From Cephalopachus bancanus (taxonomy: Eukaryota; Chordata; Mammalia; Primates; Tarsiidae): a stretch of 64,000 nucleotides of DNA. A model generated the notes under the pieces. The model was given only the letters and a program-made list of their open reading frames with translations, was not told the origin of the DNA and searched no databases. The stretch lies in the NCBI GenBank assembly GCA_027257055.1, contig JAPVLO010000180.1, positions 1 to 64,000 of the forward strand, written 5' to 3'. The position numbers and the translations under genes are program-made. Numbering within the stretch: position 1 is the stretch's first letter; each line of letters opens with the position of its first letter. Shown one piece after another: positions 45,736-57,912 of the stretch.

Positions 45736-46122
45736 ACATTTTTTTAAAAATGTATTTATTGGCCGGGTGCAGTGGCTCACGCCTATAACCCCAGCACTTC
45801 GGGAGGTCGAGGTGAGAGGATTGCCTAAGCCCATGGGTTTGAGACCAACCTGGGCAACTTGGTGAGACCTCATCTCTACAATAAATAAAATTAGCCAGAC
45901 GTGGTGGCTCGTGCCTGTGGTTCCGGCTACCTGGAAGGCTGAGGCAGAAGGATCACCTGAGCCCAGAAGGTCGATGCTGGGGTGGCCGTGAGCATGCCAC
46001 TGCACTCCAGCCTAGGTGACAGAGTGAGACTCCAACTAAAAAAAAAAAGTATTATATTTTAGATTCAGAGGGTACAAGTGCATGTTTGTTACATGGACAT
46101 ATTGCGTCGCGGTGGGGATTGA
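45736..46122 (-). mobile_element. Short L1 3'-end fragment, split by an Alu
   Basis: 'tattttagattcagagggtacaagtgcatgtttgttacatgg' is the reverse complement of an L1 3' UTR end, and its poly-T side is at 45,741-45,746. The flanking 'taaacattttttt' at about 45,733 and 46,123 is a duplication of L2 sequence, so this fragment inserted into the L2. Confidence 0.65.
45761..46048 (+). mobile_element. Alu (older subfamily), nested in L1 within L2
   Basis: Direct dimer 'ggccgggtgcagtggctcacgcc'. The imperfect duplication GTATT(T)ATT occurs on each side. Confidence 0.93.
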
Positions 46123-46151
46123 TAAACATTTTTTAAACGAATGAATGACAT
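46123..46151 (+). mobile_element. LINE-2 terminus, resumed
   Basis: 'taaacattttttaaacgaatgaatgac' matches the L2 end 'aataaatatttgttgaatgaatga'. It continues the element at 45,030-45,735. Confidence 0.6.
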
Positions 46152-47090
46152 CACTATCGACTCACTTTATAGAGTAGTGCTGCAGTTGGCAGACATGTCT
46201 AAGTTGCTTATCTGCCCTTTTCTTATAGTTAGGGAGATACATCCCATCACCGAATGAGCATCTTGCCTAGTTACTGGCCTTGGCTAATTCCATGTATGAT
46301 AGAGCTCACTGTGATAGGACTTTGTGGTATCAGGAATACACTGGAAATGCTGATTCTCTAGGCCTGGACATCAGTCTACTTTCTTCTGGATCACTCTATA
46401 GCAGGTGAAACAGTCTGGCAATTTCTCTGCACTCACTAATGTTCTGTTATGGGGAATGTCCTAGCACAGTTTTGCTTTAAAGAACACAGACCTCCAGTGG
46501 TAAGAATGAAGGTCTTTGCTGATTCCACAGACTTTGAACGGCCATTCTGGCTTGAACCTGTATGGGCTTTTTAGTGAGTAGGCACAGGGAGGAAGATCCA
46601 TTGTTGTGAACTTCTCCAAGTGGAGCTTTTGATTTGGCTGTTAGGTGGTGAGCCTTTTCTGGCTCTCCCCATGCCGTCTCTCCTCTCAGTTGAAGGGTGT
46701 AATACACAGGGCAGGCTCAGCACTCACTAAACATCCCTGTTTGCAATGGTCGATTGCTCAGCTAAGGTCATCTGCACTCCCATTTCAGCATCTTGACACA
46801 AGCCCTCTTCTGTGTAGCCGTGTGCCGCGGGCTGAAACAACTGACACTGTAGACTCCACCAGAACTCTGGACTTCTTGTCATGTGAGAGAAATGTCCTTC
46901 TGTGTGAGCCAGTTTGACACCTCCCTTGTAACCAGAGTGTAGTAACTGAGTTATTCTCAGTTGATTATTGCCTTCTATAATCCACTCTTTCCCAATGGCA
47001 GAGTCTGTCTACTCATAATCTTCTGAACATACCTGGAGTTTTCTGTGTGCATGCTGTCCATTCTTTCCCTCTCATTTCTATTTTTTTCTC
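46152..47090. other. Intronic unique sequence, nothing recognised
   Basis: No repeat family or exon support. Confidence 0.5.
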
Positions 47091-47093
47091 TCT

Positions 47094-47374
47094 TTTTTTT
47101 GAGTTGGAGTCTCACTCCTTCGCCCAGACTGGAGTGCAATGGCCGCTCCCGGCCACCGCAGCCTCGACCTGCTGGGCTCCGGCGATCCTTCCGCCTCAGC
47201 CTTCCGAGTAGCCGGAATTACAGGCGTGTACTACCACGCCCGGCTGATTTTTTTTGATTTATTGTAGAGATGAGGTCTCGCTGCCCAGGCGGGTCTTGAA
47301 CCCGCGGGCTCAGGCAATCCACTCACCTCAGCCTCCCAAAGGCACGGGATTACAGGCTGAGCCACTGAGCCCGG
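47094..47374 (-). mobile_element. Alu, young subfamily
   Basis: Inverted copy between pyrimidine-rich flanks that share 'ttttctctct'. The T-arm reads GCGGG/TTCAAGA/CCCGC, with one loop change. Confidence 0.95.
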
Positions 47375-48025
47375 CTTTTCTCTCTCTTAAGACCAAGGTC
47401 AAACGGAAGCTTTTCTATAAACCCTTTCTGACTACTTCAGCCTAAGGAACTCTAGTCTCTGTATGAAGACGTTACAGTAAATACTGGTCTTGGCATGTGT
47501 TCATCCCCTCCTCTTATGCCTCTGCTCCTGTCGTTGGCCGGCACTGTTTTTATCTCTTGGATGATTGCTCCATTTTCTGCATATTTGCCTTATCTCTTCA
47601 ACGTATCCATGAGGGCAGAGACCATGCCAAGTGTCCGACCCTGTGTCTTATGTAACAGGCACTTGGTACTTGCAGATCTGAGGAGCAGGGCTGCAGGAGA
47701 CTGGAAACTGAACGTTTGAGATTCTGGGATTTCTGTAGAAAATTCTCAGGTTACTTTAGGGCCAGCTTTTGGAATATTACTCATAGAGGTGGTGTTCTAA
47801 GTGGTGATCAAGTTAAAAGGCTAGAACCCCGAAGCCTGTTTGACTCACGATGTCCCTGAAGCTGTGTTGCACAGGTCCTGATGGCCTTGCTGCTGCTGTT
47901 TCTGACCAGGCCTCCTTTCCTTATGCTCACTGGGGACAAGACACCTCCCATCAGCTCTGTCCACGTGTCTCTGCAGCAAGTCATAGCTTTCCTGTTAACT
48001 TTTTGGTGGGTTTTCCTTTTTCCTT
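47375..48025. other. Intronic sequence, possibly containing an L2 tail
   Basis: 'catgagggcagagaccatgccaagtg' near 47,610 resembles an L2 3'-UTR phrase. Nothing else was recognised. Confidence 0.35.
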
Positions 48026-48029
48026 TTCC

Positions 48030-48246
48030 CTTTTTTTTTGAGTCAGGCTTTCCCTCTGTTTCCCAGACTGGAGTACATTGACATTTTCACAGCTCACCAC
48101 AGCCCCCAACTCCTGGGCTCAAGCAATCCTGCCTCAGCCTCCCAAGTAGTTGGGGCTACAAGCATATGCCACCACACTGGCTATTTTTAATTTTTTTAAA
48201 AATTTTTTTGTAGAGACAAGGTCTTGCTGTGTTGTTGAGACTGGTG
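48030..48246 (-). mobile_element. Ancestral AluJ-like fragment
   Basis: Inverted. It has 'cctgggctcaagcaatcctgcctcagcctcccaagtag' and 'tagagacaaggtcttgctgtgttg', the ancestral AluJ forms, not the lineage-specific ones seen elsewhere. It is truncated in the left monomer. This is the oldest-looking Alu in the window. Confidence 0.88.
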
Positions 48247-48249
48247 GTG

Positions 48250-48545
48250 GGTTTTCTATGAACAATGTTGGGAACATTAGGAATAGAGTTGTCTTCTACC
48301 TATGTCAGTTGTGATTGCTTTGTCTGGAGTAACGGGAAACCATACTACAGTGACATCAACCAGCAAGGGTCTGTTTTTTTCCACACGATGGTCTGTTTGG
48401 AGGTGGGAATCCAGGATTGTGCGGCAGATTCACAGCTCCTATCTCAGTGTCTTACTCTCCTTGCTAATCGTGGGACTTCATCCTCGTGTCTGCATTCCCA
48501 GCAGGAAGCAGGTGGAAGGGTGAAGAGCAAAAGTGGATTCTTTTA
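48250..48545. other. Intronic sequence, nothing certain
   Basis: 'attgctttgtctggagtaacgggaaaccatactacagtgacatcaac' hints at an old repeat, but I cannot assign it. Confidence 0.35.
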
Positions 48546-48559
48546 AAAAAAATACTTTG

Positions 48560-48985
48560 TTTTAAAACCCTTTCAGACTTACAGGAGAGTTGCAAGAATA
48601 ATTGAAGGCACTCCCACATACCTTGCATTGGGGTTCAAGTTTTGTCTCTGGATCCAGTAATGCCCTTGATAGTAAAGAATCCAGTCTACAGTCGTACAGC
48701 ATACCCCATACTTGTCATTTGTGTCTAGTCTTTTTCAGTCTGGAACTTTTTCTCAGTCTTTGACTTTCATGTCCTGGACAGTTTTTGAAGAAGACAGCCT
48801 GGTCACTGTGGGAAAGGCTCTTATTTCGGCTGAGTAGTTTTGACTGGTTGCTGTGACGATCATTGCAACCTATTGGGTGGCATGTTATGTCTAATGTGTC
48901 CTGTTGCTCGTGGTGTTAAAGTTGCTCACTTATTTAAGATGGTGTATGCCAGGTTTCTCTATCTGTCATTTTACCTAGTCCTCAG
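48560..48985. mobile_element. Old L1M-type 3' UTR-like repeat, copy 2
   Basis: It shares 'cagacttacaggagagttgcaagaat', 'ttgactttcatgtcctggacagtttttgaaga' and 'aagatggtgtatgccaggtttctc' with the family at 26,110-26,690, in the same orientation. Confidence 0.6.
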
Positions 48986-49289
48986 GAGGTACTTATTAAA
49001 CGTTTACTCATCACTTTCTCCTGCATTCCATATAGTGCAGGGACAGATCATTCAGAGGTGATGGTTGCTGGGAGGATTAAAATAATATTCACTTACATTT
49101 CAGGTAGAAACACATTTCTGTCTGGAAGGGGCACAGTTATGAGGCGCTTATGGGATGCTGATAATAATGTAACTCTCTCCCAGTTTCAGTGCTGGTTACG
49201 CAGATGTGTGAATTTTTGGAAGTTCATCGAGCTGTTTGCTTAGGATTTGTATCCTTTTCCATGTATATATCATCTTAAAAAAAAAAAAG

Positions 49290-49581
49290 AAAAAGTCAGC
49301 TGGGCTCGGTGGCTCAGCCTGTAATCCCGCGCCTTTGAGAGGCTGAGGTGAGTGCATTGCCTGAGCCCACAGGTTCGAGACCTGCCTGGGCAGCGAGACC
49401 TCATCTCTACAATAAATCAAAAAATCAGCCAGGCGTGGTAGCACATGCCTGTAATTCCGGCTACTTGGAAGGCTGAGGCGGAAGGATCGCCGGAGCCCAG
49501 CAGGTCGAGGCTGTGGTAGCCGGGAGCGGCCACTGCACTCCAGTCTGGGCGACAGAGTGAGACTCCAACTCAAAAAAAAAA
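49290..49581 (+). mobile_element. Alu, young subfamily
   Basis: It begins 'gctgggctcggtggctcagcctgtaatcccgcgcc'. The T-arm reads ACAGG/TTCGAGA/CCTGC, four of five pairs kept. It is followed within about 10 bp by another direct Alu. Confidence 0.94.
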
Positions 49582-49588
49582 AGCCTAA

Positions 49589-49880
49589 GCCAGGTGCAGT
49601 GGCTCACGCCTATAATCCCAGCACTTTGGGAGGACGAGGTGAGAGGATTGCCTGAGCCCATGGGTTTAAGACAAGCCTGAACAACTTGGCAAGACCTCGT
49701 TTCTACAATAAATCAAAAAATTAGCCAGGCATGGTGGCACATGCCTGTAGTTCCAGCTACTTGGAAGACTGAGGTGGAAGGATCACCTGAGCCCAACAGG
49801 TCAAGGCTGTGGTGGCCATGACCATGCCACTGCACTCCAGCCTGGGTGACAGAGTGAGACTCCAACTCAAAAAAAAAAAA
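49589..49880 (+). mobile_element. Alu (older subfamily), tandem with the preceding copy
   Basis: Direct dimer beginning 'gccaggtgcagtggctcacgcc' with an A-run at 49,869-49,880. Confidence 0.94.
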
Positions 49881-49884
49881 TGCT

Positions 49885-52112
49885 TACTGAAAGTTTCTGA
49901 ATGTGTGGACATTGAAGACCAAAGCAAAACAGTGAGGGATAACCAAGAACTGGGTTAGGAGTTGTGCCTTTGAGGGTCACGCTGGGCTGGAGGACAAGCT
50001 AGTTGGAGGGGGTCTTGGAGACTTTCTCACCTGTCTGGGGCACACCCTGTCTTGAATGGTGCTGAGGTCTCTGAAGAGGAGGGAATGGGAACGCCCCAAG
50101 TTATCCTGGGGACCGTGGTGGATAAGAGAGTTGAAGAGGAGCCCCCGACAGGGACAGCTGTTCCCATCTGACATTAGAAACAAAGGGAGTTCAGGCGTGT
50201 TCAAGGAAAAGACAGCCTGTTTTCTAGAATGCCAGGTGTAAGAGCTGTCCTTTTTAGGAGTCTCCTGGAACTGCAGGGCTCTCAGAGGACCTTAGTAAAT
50301 CACTTTGTCACCAGATTTTCCCCTGTGCTTCCTTAGCTGTTAAACAAGGTTGACTTGGAAGGTTGAGGCCAGGGTGTGCTTTTGGCAGTTAGAGGAGAAG
50401 AGGCAAGTGACACTCTGATGCTGTTAGAGGGAGTGATGAAGCCAAGAGGACTGTTTCAGCAGGCCTGTGCCTTGGGGGTTAGTATTTTAATTAGCAATCT
50501 ATCCATACAGTGCTGAGTAATTCAGAATTAACAAAAAGCCAGCCAAGGCCCCATGTGGTACTTCATATAAGTGCAATATAAATACCATGGAACCTGCCCT
50601 GTGTGAAATTTAACAACTTTCTCTAATGGTATATTTTATTTCTGAGTTGTTTGTTCAACCTAGACTGTAAGCCCCCAGGGCAGCTGTGGCCTTTTTGCTG
50701 AATACATAGGTTTCTACAAAAAAAGATGGGAACGTGTTTTTACTGCACCCATGGGGCCAGATGGCAGATGGGCTTGGCTTGATTTATTCTGAGCACTGGA
50801 ACATTCAAAGTTATATATATTGCTTTTGAAAAATTGATGAAGGGAGCCCTGGGCATAGGGCATAATCTCTCGCCTACAGATCATTGCCTTTCTCAGCTGG
50901 ATAAGCTAGGAGAGCAGAAGAGAGAAGGCTTGGAGGGAGACGGGTCTTAAACCAGTCTTAAATAGCCAGTAGGGTTTGGGTTAGAGGACAGCAAGGAGAG
51001 AAAGTATTTCCATGACCTTTCACGGAGTAAGCCAATTCTGATTTTTAAAGCGATCTGTCTTTTGTAACTCATTTTTTACCTGCTGTAAATTGAGTCTGTA
51101 GAGGTTGGGACAGTTGATCAATCATCTCTAGGTTGAAGGGGGAGTTTGGAAGGTGTGGAGCTGAATGTGGAACGGAGAGGGGATGAGTGGAAACCATGCC
51201 CTCATCCTTCACGCCTGACACTTATGGAACTTAAGGCTTTTTATTTCAGGACCAGTAATAGAAAGTCTCATGCCTTGAAAGAAAAGAACATTCTGGGTAA
51301 CTGGAGACAGGCGGTAAAGCCTGTGCAAGCACCCAGTGCATTGCCTCAAACACAGGGGGTGCTCAGTAATACTCTGAGTCTTCAAACTGAAGTCACACGA
51401 GGAGGCAAAAGTAGAAGGAACCTTCTGCAATACACAGCGAAGATTTTCCTAAGGAAATACGTGTGATTCTTTTGTCTTTGTGCAAGCATTGTACGCCAGA
51501 GCCTTTTCCCAGCTGGGCCTGCTTGTCAAGAGGGCAAATCACGTAGGGGATTCAGTTAACTTGTACAGGCCTTTCATATCCTTTCCAGGGAGTTCTCTCA
51601 TTTTAACACTTTCGTGGCATCTTTTATGCTCACTTAAAAAATTGAAAGCCATTGATTCAGTATTTGCATTCAAGGTTGGCAGTTCTTTCAAAATGCAATG
51701 AGAATGGATATCCACGATTGTGGTCTTCATAAAGTAAAGTGTTATATACTTGTCCTTGGTTAGACTAGACATGGAAATGCAGTAGGTCACAGCTGGCTGT
51801 ATGGTGTCCCTGTCAGTGGTATCTTCATCTGAGACCTTTGACAGCCTAATTTCCTGATGAAGAATCTTACGAAATAGAAACTCCAAACTGATAAATGGAT
51901 TATCTTGGTAGGTAGCGGTAGAGAGTGAGTGTAAGGTGGGAAATTTTACTTTTTATTTTGTGTACAATGCAGTTTAAATTTTACTTTGCACAATTATGCC
52001 CATTTAATGACTGCACGTGTATCCTCTGAATCTAAATTTAAAAAGATGAACATAATAAACCATTGAGAAAACATTTTTACTTTGTTTGCAATGAGCTTAT
52101 AATTTTTAAAAT
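49885..52112. other. Repeat-poor intronic interval
   Basis: No Alu or L1. 'tagactgtaagcccccagggcagctgtggcc' near 50,665 resembles an L2 tail. No exon can be supported. Confidence 0.5.
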
Positions 52113-52126
52113 AAAAAAGTCTCAAT

Positions 52127-52420
52127 AGCTGGGCCCAGTGGCTCAAGCCTGTTATCCCAGCACTTTGGGAGGTGGAGGTGACAGGATTGCCTGAGCTCAG
52201 GGGTTCGAGACCAACCTGAGCAACATAGCGAGACCTCATTTCTACAATAAATCAAAAAGTCAGCCAGGTGTAGTGGTGCATACCTGTGGTTCCAGCTACC
52301 TGGAAGGGTGAGGTGGAAGGATCATCTGAATGCAGAAGGTCGAGGCTGCAGTGACCATGAGCAGTATGCCACTGTACTCCAGCCTGGGTGACAGAGTGAG
52401 ACTCTGACTCAAAAAAAAAA
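52127..52420 (+). mobile_element. Alu (older subfamily)
   Basis: AAAAGTCYCAAT flanks it (about 52,115-52,126 and 52,421-52,432) with one difference. Confidence 0.95.
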
Positions 52421-52432
52421 AAAAGTCCCAAT

Positions 52433-54592
52433 GAATTAGAGATAATGCTTTAAGGTCTATTATAATAGCCTCCAGTTGAGATGTACCATGTTAGTTGTGT
52501 TTGTGCTTTTTAAAAAACCTGTTGTTTAAACAGAAGAGTTAACAAATTTGCTTGTGCCTGTCTTTTCTGAGATTTAACTAAGAAATAAGCATGGCCATTT
52601 CCAAAAATAATTCGGGCTGCTGTTTCCAATATTCAGGGCATAGAATGCTTAAAGTTTCAAGTAGAATTTGGGACAAGGTCAGGATGAGGCTACTTGTGTA
52701 ATGGCTGTAATTAGTCATCAGTTAGATGAACCCACCCGAAGGGATCGCTCGTAATATGTGTGGTGACAGTCCCTGAGGCAGTGTGTGTTCTTGGAAGATA
52801 TGAGTGGCATGCTAACTGAGACAAACCTCGGCCTGTTCAATAGTGCTGTAAGGAACCTGGCAGAAGGTGATGACTCCTCTGGTATCTGATAGGAGGACAG
52901 GGACACGTTCTTGTCTCAGTTTGTCACTTTGGTGGGAGAGTGTGTTTGTCAGTGAATCATCCAGACCTCAGGGTGGAGGCGAGGCCTCCACCAGCCTCAT
53001 AGCTGGAACCATCTAACACCTTTTTATGGGATAGTCTTGGAGCTTTGAGTGAACATAACCCCTCAGACGAGAATTTGGCTGGCTCTGGTTTTCCTGCCTG
53101 GTTATTTTAACTGTTAATCAGTGGCATTCTGGTGGGTGCATTTCTCCCCAAGTTGGTCACCAGTAGCTTCGCAGACCTGCAGTCCAATCCCTGGTTCTCT
53201 GTTGATCCCTCTGCTAGGTGGCGGCCATCCCCAGCATACTTAGATGCTCTAAAGCCCTGCCCGATTCCTGGTGAGCTGCAAACCCCTCCTAAATGAAGAG
53301 GGATTGGTGGACCTCCACAAGTGGTCTGCTGCTAGTGATGCTGTGTCAACACTGAATTGACTCCAGTCTTAACATTTCTTACCCAGGCTTCAGCTCTGAG
53401 AAGGAGTGTGTTTAATTTCCCTCTCTTGGTAGAAACTCAGCTTTGAAAATCACCACAACTTGAAAACCTTGATTTTTATTAAATGGGTCTAATACCAAGG
53501 AAGGTGTCGAGTCACAGACTCCACATATAATATATGTGAGTGACTTATCAAGTGGGTGTTTCCCTTGAACAGAAGTACTGTTAGGTGGGGGTGATGTGGA
53601 ATTGCAGTTGTCAGTCTGTTGCTATGTGTCTTTCTTGGTAGACGAAGACTCTGTCGGTGATAGCAGGTGGTATGTGTTAGCAGCTATGACAAAATAGTGT
53701 TTGTTAACCCGGCTGGGTTGTCATGCTTTATTTGAAAAGAATACTACCCACCATGAGGAACAGAATCCTATAAGCTGACATGTGTTTAGGGAGACACACC
53801 TGAGGCCTGAAACAGAGAGTGAAAAGGAGACCTGAGTATTACATGAAGGTCACTAAAGTACAAATAATAATGCAAAAAGTGCCCAAGGTTGGAGTAGGAA
53901 GTCACTTGACAACCTAAGCCAGGTTGATGTGGGCTAGCATCTTTGAGCTTCGAATCCTGCATAAGGGTCAATTAGCTACCTTGTCTGAAACCAGCACTCG
54001 AACACACTTTGTGGCTTTGTGCAGAAGAGACACTTAATTTCCTTGAAATTTTCTTTGCCTGCAACGTTACTCCTCTAATAACTTGAGCCATTTTAAATTA
54101 TATTTGAGTTTAAAAATATGTATATAGGATTCTGTTCCTGCCTACATGGCTGAATATGAAGTGTATAGAATTTAGACACAGATGGGCTGTTTGAGGTTAC
54201 CAGAACCGTCTTTTGGGATCTCAGAGCAAGTCAGAATGTGTATCATGATTGTGCCTCCTCATCTTGTCTCAGTTCTACAAGTGAAATAATAATAATCGCC
54301 TCAAGTCAAGGCAGGCACGGGAGGAGAGGGTCAGCTCCGTGGGACCCTTGCTCACCCTGCTGCAGCTTGAGTGATTCTGGCTTGTGAGAGGCGCCTGGTC
54401 TCCGCTGCATGAAGCTGTTTCTGCCCAACTCACTTTCAGAAGGAGACCCTGATTAACCTCATGACGCTACTTTTGTAAGGAAAGGGGCTCATGGTACTAT
54501 CAGAAATGCAGGGCCGCAAGTTTCCCACAGTATTCAGCACCCGGGCTGCTGGTGAGTTCTGACCCTAATGAAATAAGCTAGGAGGAGAAACT
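52433..54592. other. Repeat-poor intronic interval
   Basis: More than 2 kb without a recognised transposon. Short frames lack motifs and splice-bounded structure. Confidence 0.5.
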
Positions 54593-54607
54593 AAGATTGT
54601 GTGCCCA

Positions 54608-54906
54608 AGCCGGGCTCAGTGGCTTAGCGGCTCAGCCTGTAATCCCGCGCCTTTGGGAGGCTGAGGTGAGTGGATTGCCTGAGCCCGCGGGTTCGAGACC
54701 CACCTGGGCAGCAAGACCTCATCTTTACAATAAATCAAAAAATCAGCCGGGCGTGGTAGTGCATGCCTGTAATTCCGACTACTCGGAAGGCTGAGGCGGA
54801 AGGATCGCCGGAGCCAGCAGATCGAGGCTGCGGTGGCCGGGAGCTGCCACTGCACTCCAGTCTGGGCGACAGAGTGAGACTCCACCTCAAAAAAAAAAAA
54901 AAAAAA
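54608..54906 (+). mobile_element. Alu, young subfamily with duplicated A-box region
   Basis: A perfect 15-bp duplication AAGATTGTGTGCCCA lies at 54,593-54,607 and 54,907-54,921. The head reads 'ggctcagtggcttagcggctcagcctg', an extra 12 bases that duplicate the A-box-like TGGCTYAGC. Confidence 0.96.
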
Positions 54907-54921
54907 AAGATTGTGTGCCCA

Positions 54922-55651
54922 GGAGAGCTGTGCTCTCTTTCTGCCCTGAGCTACTCTCAGGGGTTTTCCTTCTTCCTTAATGTGGATAGAAAAGTAAAAA
55001 GGCCTTACATGTGAAGTCTGCAGGGCTGAGCTGACATTGTGGCAGAGGGAAAAACTGGAACATGAATGATACCCTTGTTTGCCCATCTCCTGGGGAAGTG
55101 GAGGGTGCCCAGAGGGAAGATGCCACCCTACAGTGAATGGCAAGCTCTTTCCTGCCACAGGCCCTATGTCGGTGGATTAATTCCTCTGCATGCCTTTTTT
55201 CCCTTTTGGAGAGCAATGAGGTGGTAGCATGGGAAGAAAAGGAATAAATTAGCAGGCTTGGTGGGGCTTTTCACTCACTGGAGTTCTGACTACATGAGGT
55301 AATGTGTCATCTTGTGTCTTGGGAAGCTGACAACTTTGGTTGCAACTCATTCCAGATCTGCCGATTGCAGTGTGCTTTATGAAGTCATTTGTGTTATTAG
55401 CTACCATTGCATGAACACCAAACAAAAAGTCGTTGAAATGTAAAACGTGGTTGCCTCACCCAGTTGGTTGAAGGAAGTCTCTCCCAAGAGCACTTTGCCT
55501 TGCTGATGGTTGTTGCTCTCGGTGTCTCAGAATGTGGGAGGGACAGGCTGGAGAAACGACAGCTGCGATGTGCCACACGGCTACAAGATTCGCCTTCTAC
55601 TTTTTGGGCAGTGTGTTACGCCGGCCTCTGGGTTGCAGGTGGTGCTGCTTT
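54922..55651. other. Intronic unique sequence, nothing recognised
   Basis: No exon or repeat family can be supported. Confidence 0.5.
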
Positions 55652-55664
55652 AGAAAGGCTGGTC

Positions 55665-55961
55665 ATGCTGGGCTCGGTGGCTCCGCCTGTAATCCCGCGC
55701 CTTTGGGAGGCTGAGGTGAGTGCATTGCCTGAGCCCGTGGGATCGAGACCCGCTGGGCAGCGAGGTCGCATCTCTACAATAAATCAAAAACTTAGCCGGG
55801 CGTGGTAGTGCGCGCCTGTAATTCTGGCTCCTCGGAAGGCTGAGGCGGAAGGATCGCCGGAGCCCAGCAGGTCGAGGCTGCGGTGGCCGGGAGCGGCCGC
55901 TGCACTCCAGTCTGGGCGACAGAGTGAGACTCCAACTCAAAAAAGAAAAAAAAGAAAAAAA
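55665..55961 (+). mobile_element. Alu, young subfamily
   Basis: AGAAAGGCTGGTC lies at 55,652-55,664 and 55,962-55,974. The short 'gggcagcgagg' junction is present and the tail carries regular G interruptions (aaaaaaaag units). Confidence 0.96.
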
Positions 55962-55974
55962 AGAAAGGCTGGTC

Positions 55975-57110
55975 CAGGGCAGCACTTAGAGTTGGTAAAC
56001 AATCCCTAAGGAGTGGGTGCTCTGACCTGACACCTGTCAGTGCCAGGACCGTGGAGGAGTGTGCTTTAAAGGGTCCTGTGATGTAGTTTAGGGCTCAGGG
56101 ATCCCAAGTTGGCTTTTAGAGTATGCTAAAGATGTCCTGATGATCTGGCATTCTGGTGTTCCTCTTATCAGTTACCCGAGGCTGTGGCCAAGTGTCCTTG
56201 GCAGTCTTACAGAAAACATGCTCTTTGAAGCAAACTGTTGTCAAAGCAGGCTGATTCCACTGGCATATCAGCACAGTCCTCCCAGATAGTTGGACTATAT
56301 ATTAGACGTTTTTCTAATGGGATTCCTATCAGGAGTGGTAACGATATTTCGAAAGTATGCTAGTGTTTGGCAGGAATTTGCTTGGGGGTGGGGAGGGAGG
56401 GATGGTTCAGTGTTCTGAAGGTTATTTTCCTCCCACTTCTGCTGTTGAAGTATGTTAAAAAGCATAACAGTTTTGGAAATGACTTTTTCTGTAAGACTGA
56501 AACTTAAAGGAATTTCAGGCTGCAGTACCGCCTTCTTGCCAGGGGGCCCCTTCCCTGCCCTCTACTGGGAAATGCTCTTGCAAGAGTGGCACACAGGCAC
56601 ATATGTAGCCATTTCCCTAAGCAGAAAAAAAATGATGCCAAACCAGTTTAGCAGAAAGCTGGTGGCCCTGCCCTTGGCTGGGTACCTCAGCCTCCCCAAC
56701 TTCCTGAATGGGGTGTGTGTGAGTTCCAAAATAAAAACTCATGCCGTTTTTCCTCTAGACACATTTTCCCTCTGCCTTTGGTTTGGCTGCCACAGTCCTG
56801 GACTTTGTCTCAGGATGGTGGGGATGGGCCTCGAGAGCTCTTCTACAGTGTTAGGAGCCTGGGACTCTTGCCTCTGCTTCCTGGTTGCCCTGTAGCGGGG
56901 ACTCTAAAATCTGAATGTCTCTGAGGATGCTTCTAGGGGTCACCAGCAACCCTAGAAAGGGACTGAGGGAGGGGGAGGCAGCGGGCTATAGCGGGCAGGG
57001 TCAGGGCTGCATGTTCTTTCCGTACTTTGATTTTTGGGGAGGAGATAGAAGGTGGTGAGAGCAGTGACTCTTGTGCCCCTGGACAGACCAGACCAGTTTT
57101 TATTCATTTT
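55975..57110. other. Intronic unique sequence, nothing recognised
   Basis: A 147-codon plus-strand open frame from 56,452 has no recognisable domain and no flanking splice pair. It is not called. Confidence 0.45.
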
Positions 57111-57119
57111 TTTGGGGGG

Positions 57120-57404
57120 GTGTAAGTTGGAGTCTCGCTCAGTCACCAAGGCTGGAGTGCAGTAGCACACTCACAGCCACCGCAGCCTTTGCCTTCTGTG
57201 CTCAGGCAATCCTTCTGCTTCAGCCTTCCAAATAGCTGGAACTACAGGCATGTGCCACCATGCCCAGCTAATTTTTTTGGATTCATTGTAGAGATAGGGT
57301 CTTACTGTGCTGCCCAAGCAGGTTTTGAACCCCTGGGCTCAGGCAGTCTTCTCACTTCCTCCTCCCAAAGTGCTGGGATTACAGGTGTGAGCTACCATGC
57401 CAGG
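57120..57404 (-). mobile_element. Alu (older subfamily)
   Basis: Inverted dimer whose tail has become T/G-mixed ('tttttggggggg'). Confidence 0.92.
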
Positions 57405-57405
57405 C

Positions 57406-57898
57406 TCAGTCCTTATTCTTCTAAATTCCTTCAGTGTGTATGGTCTGGGCACAAAATTTAGTGTTTAGGCATATGCCTTTGTTTTTCCTCACATGATGGA
57501 ATGGGAGCTTCCTTTGTTGTTTAATGTAAGTTTATCCCTCTTTCTCAACCAGATTGTGAGTTACAAGGGGAAAACCATGGACTTTTAGAGATTTGTGCTG
57601 AAACCCTCAACAGCGAGCCCTGTACTCTGCAGGGAACACCAACTGAAGATTATCTTGAGAGAGACTAGGATCGTGTGGGAGTCAGGGAACAGGACATGGG
57701 AGGAATGGTTACCATGTTTTAGGTACTTTTCAGAGTTGAGATTGACTTCAGAAAGGGCTGATGCTGCTGGCTGGGGTTGGGCATTGGGTGTGAAAGTTGT
57801 CTCCAAAGGGTTCTGAGCTTAATGTGGTATCCAGAGTGGAGTGGGGAGCCATGGGGAGAGTTAATGTTTGTTAAGGATTTCCTTTGTGCCAGGTCCTT
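57406..57898. other. Intronic unique sequence, nothing recognised
   Basis: No feature supportable. Confidence 0.45.
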
Positions 57899-57912
57899 AA
57901 GAATTGTTATTT

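Noticed and set aside
56452..56895. 147-codon plus-strand frame
   Set aside because: No recognisable domain and no convincing acceptor/donor pair around it. Length alone is not enough in mammalian intron sequence.
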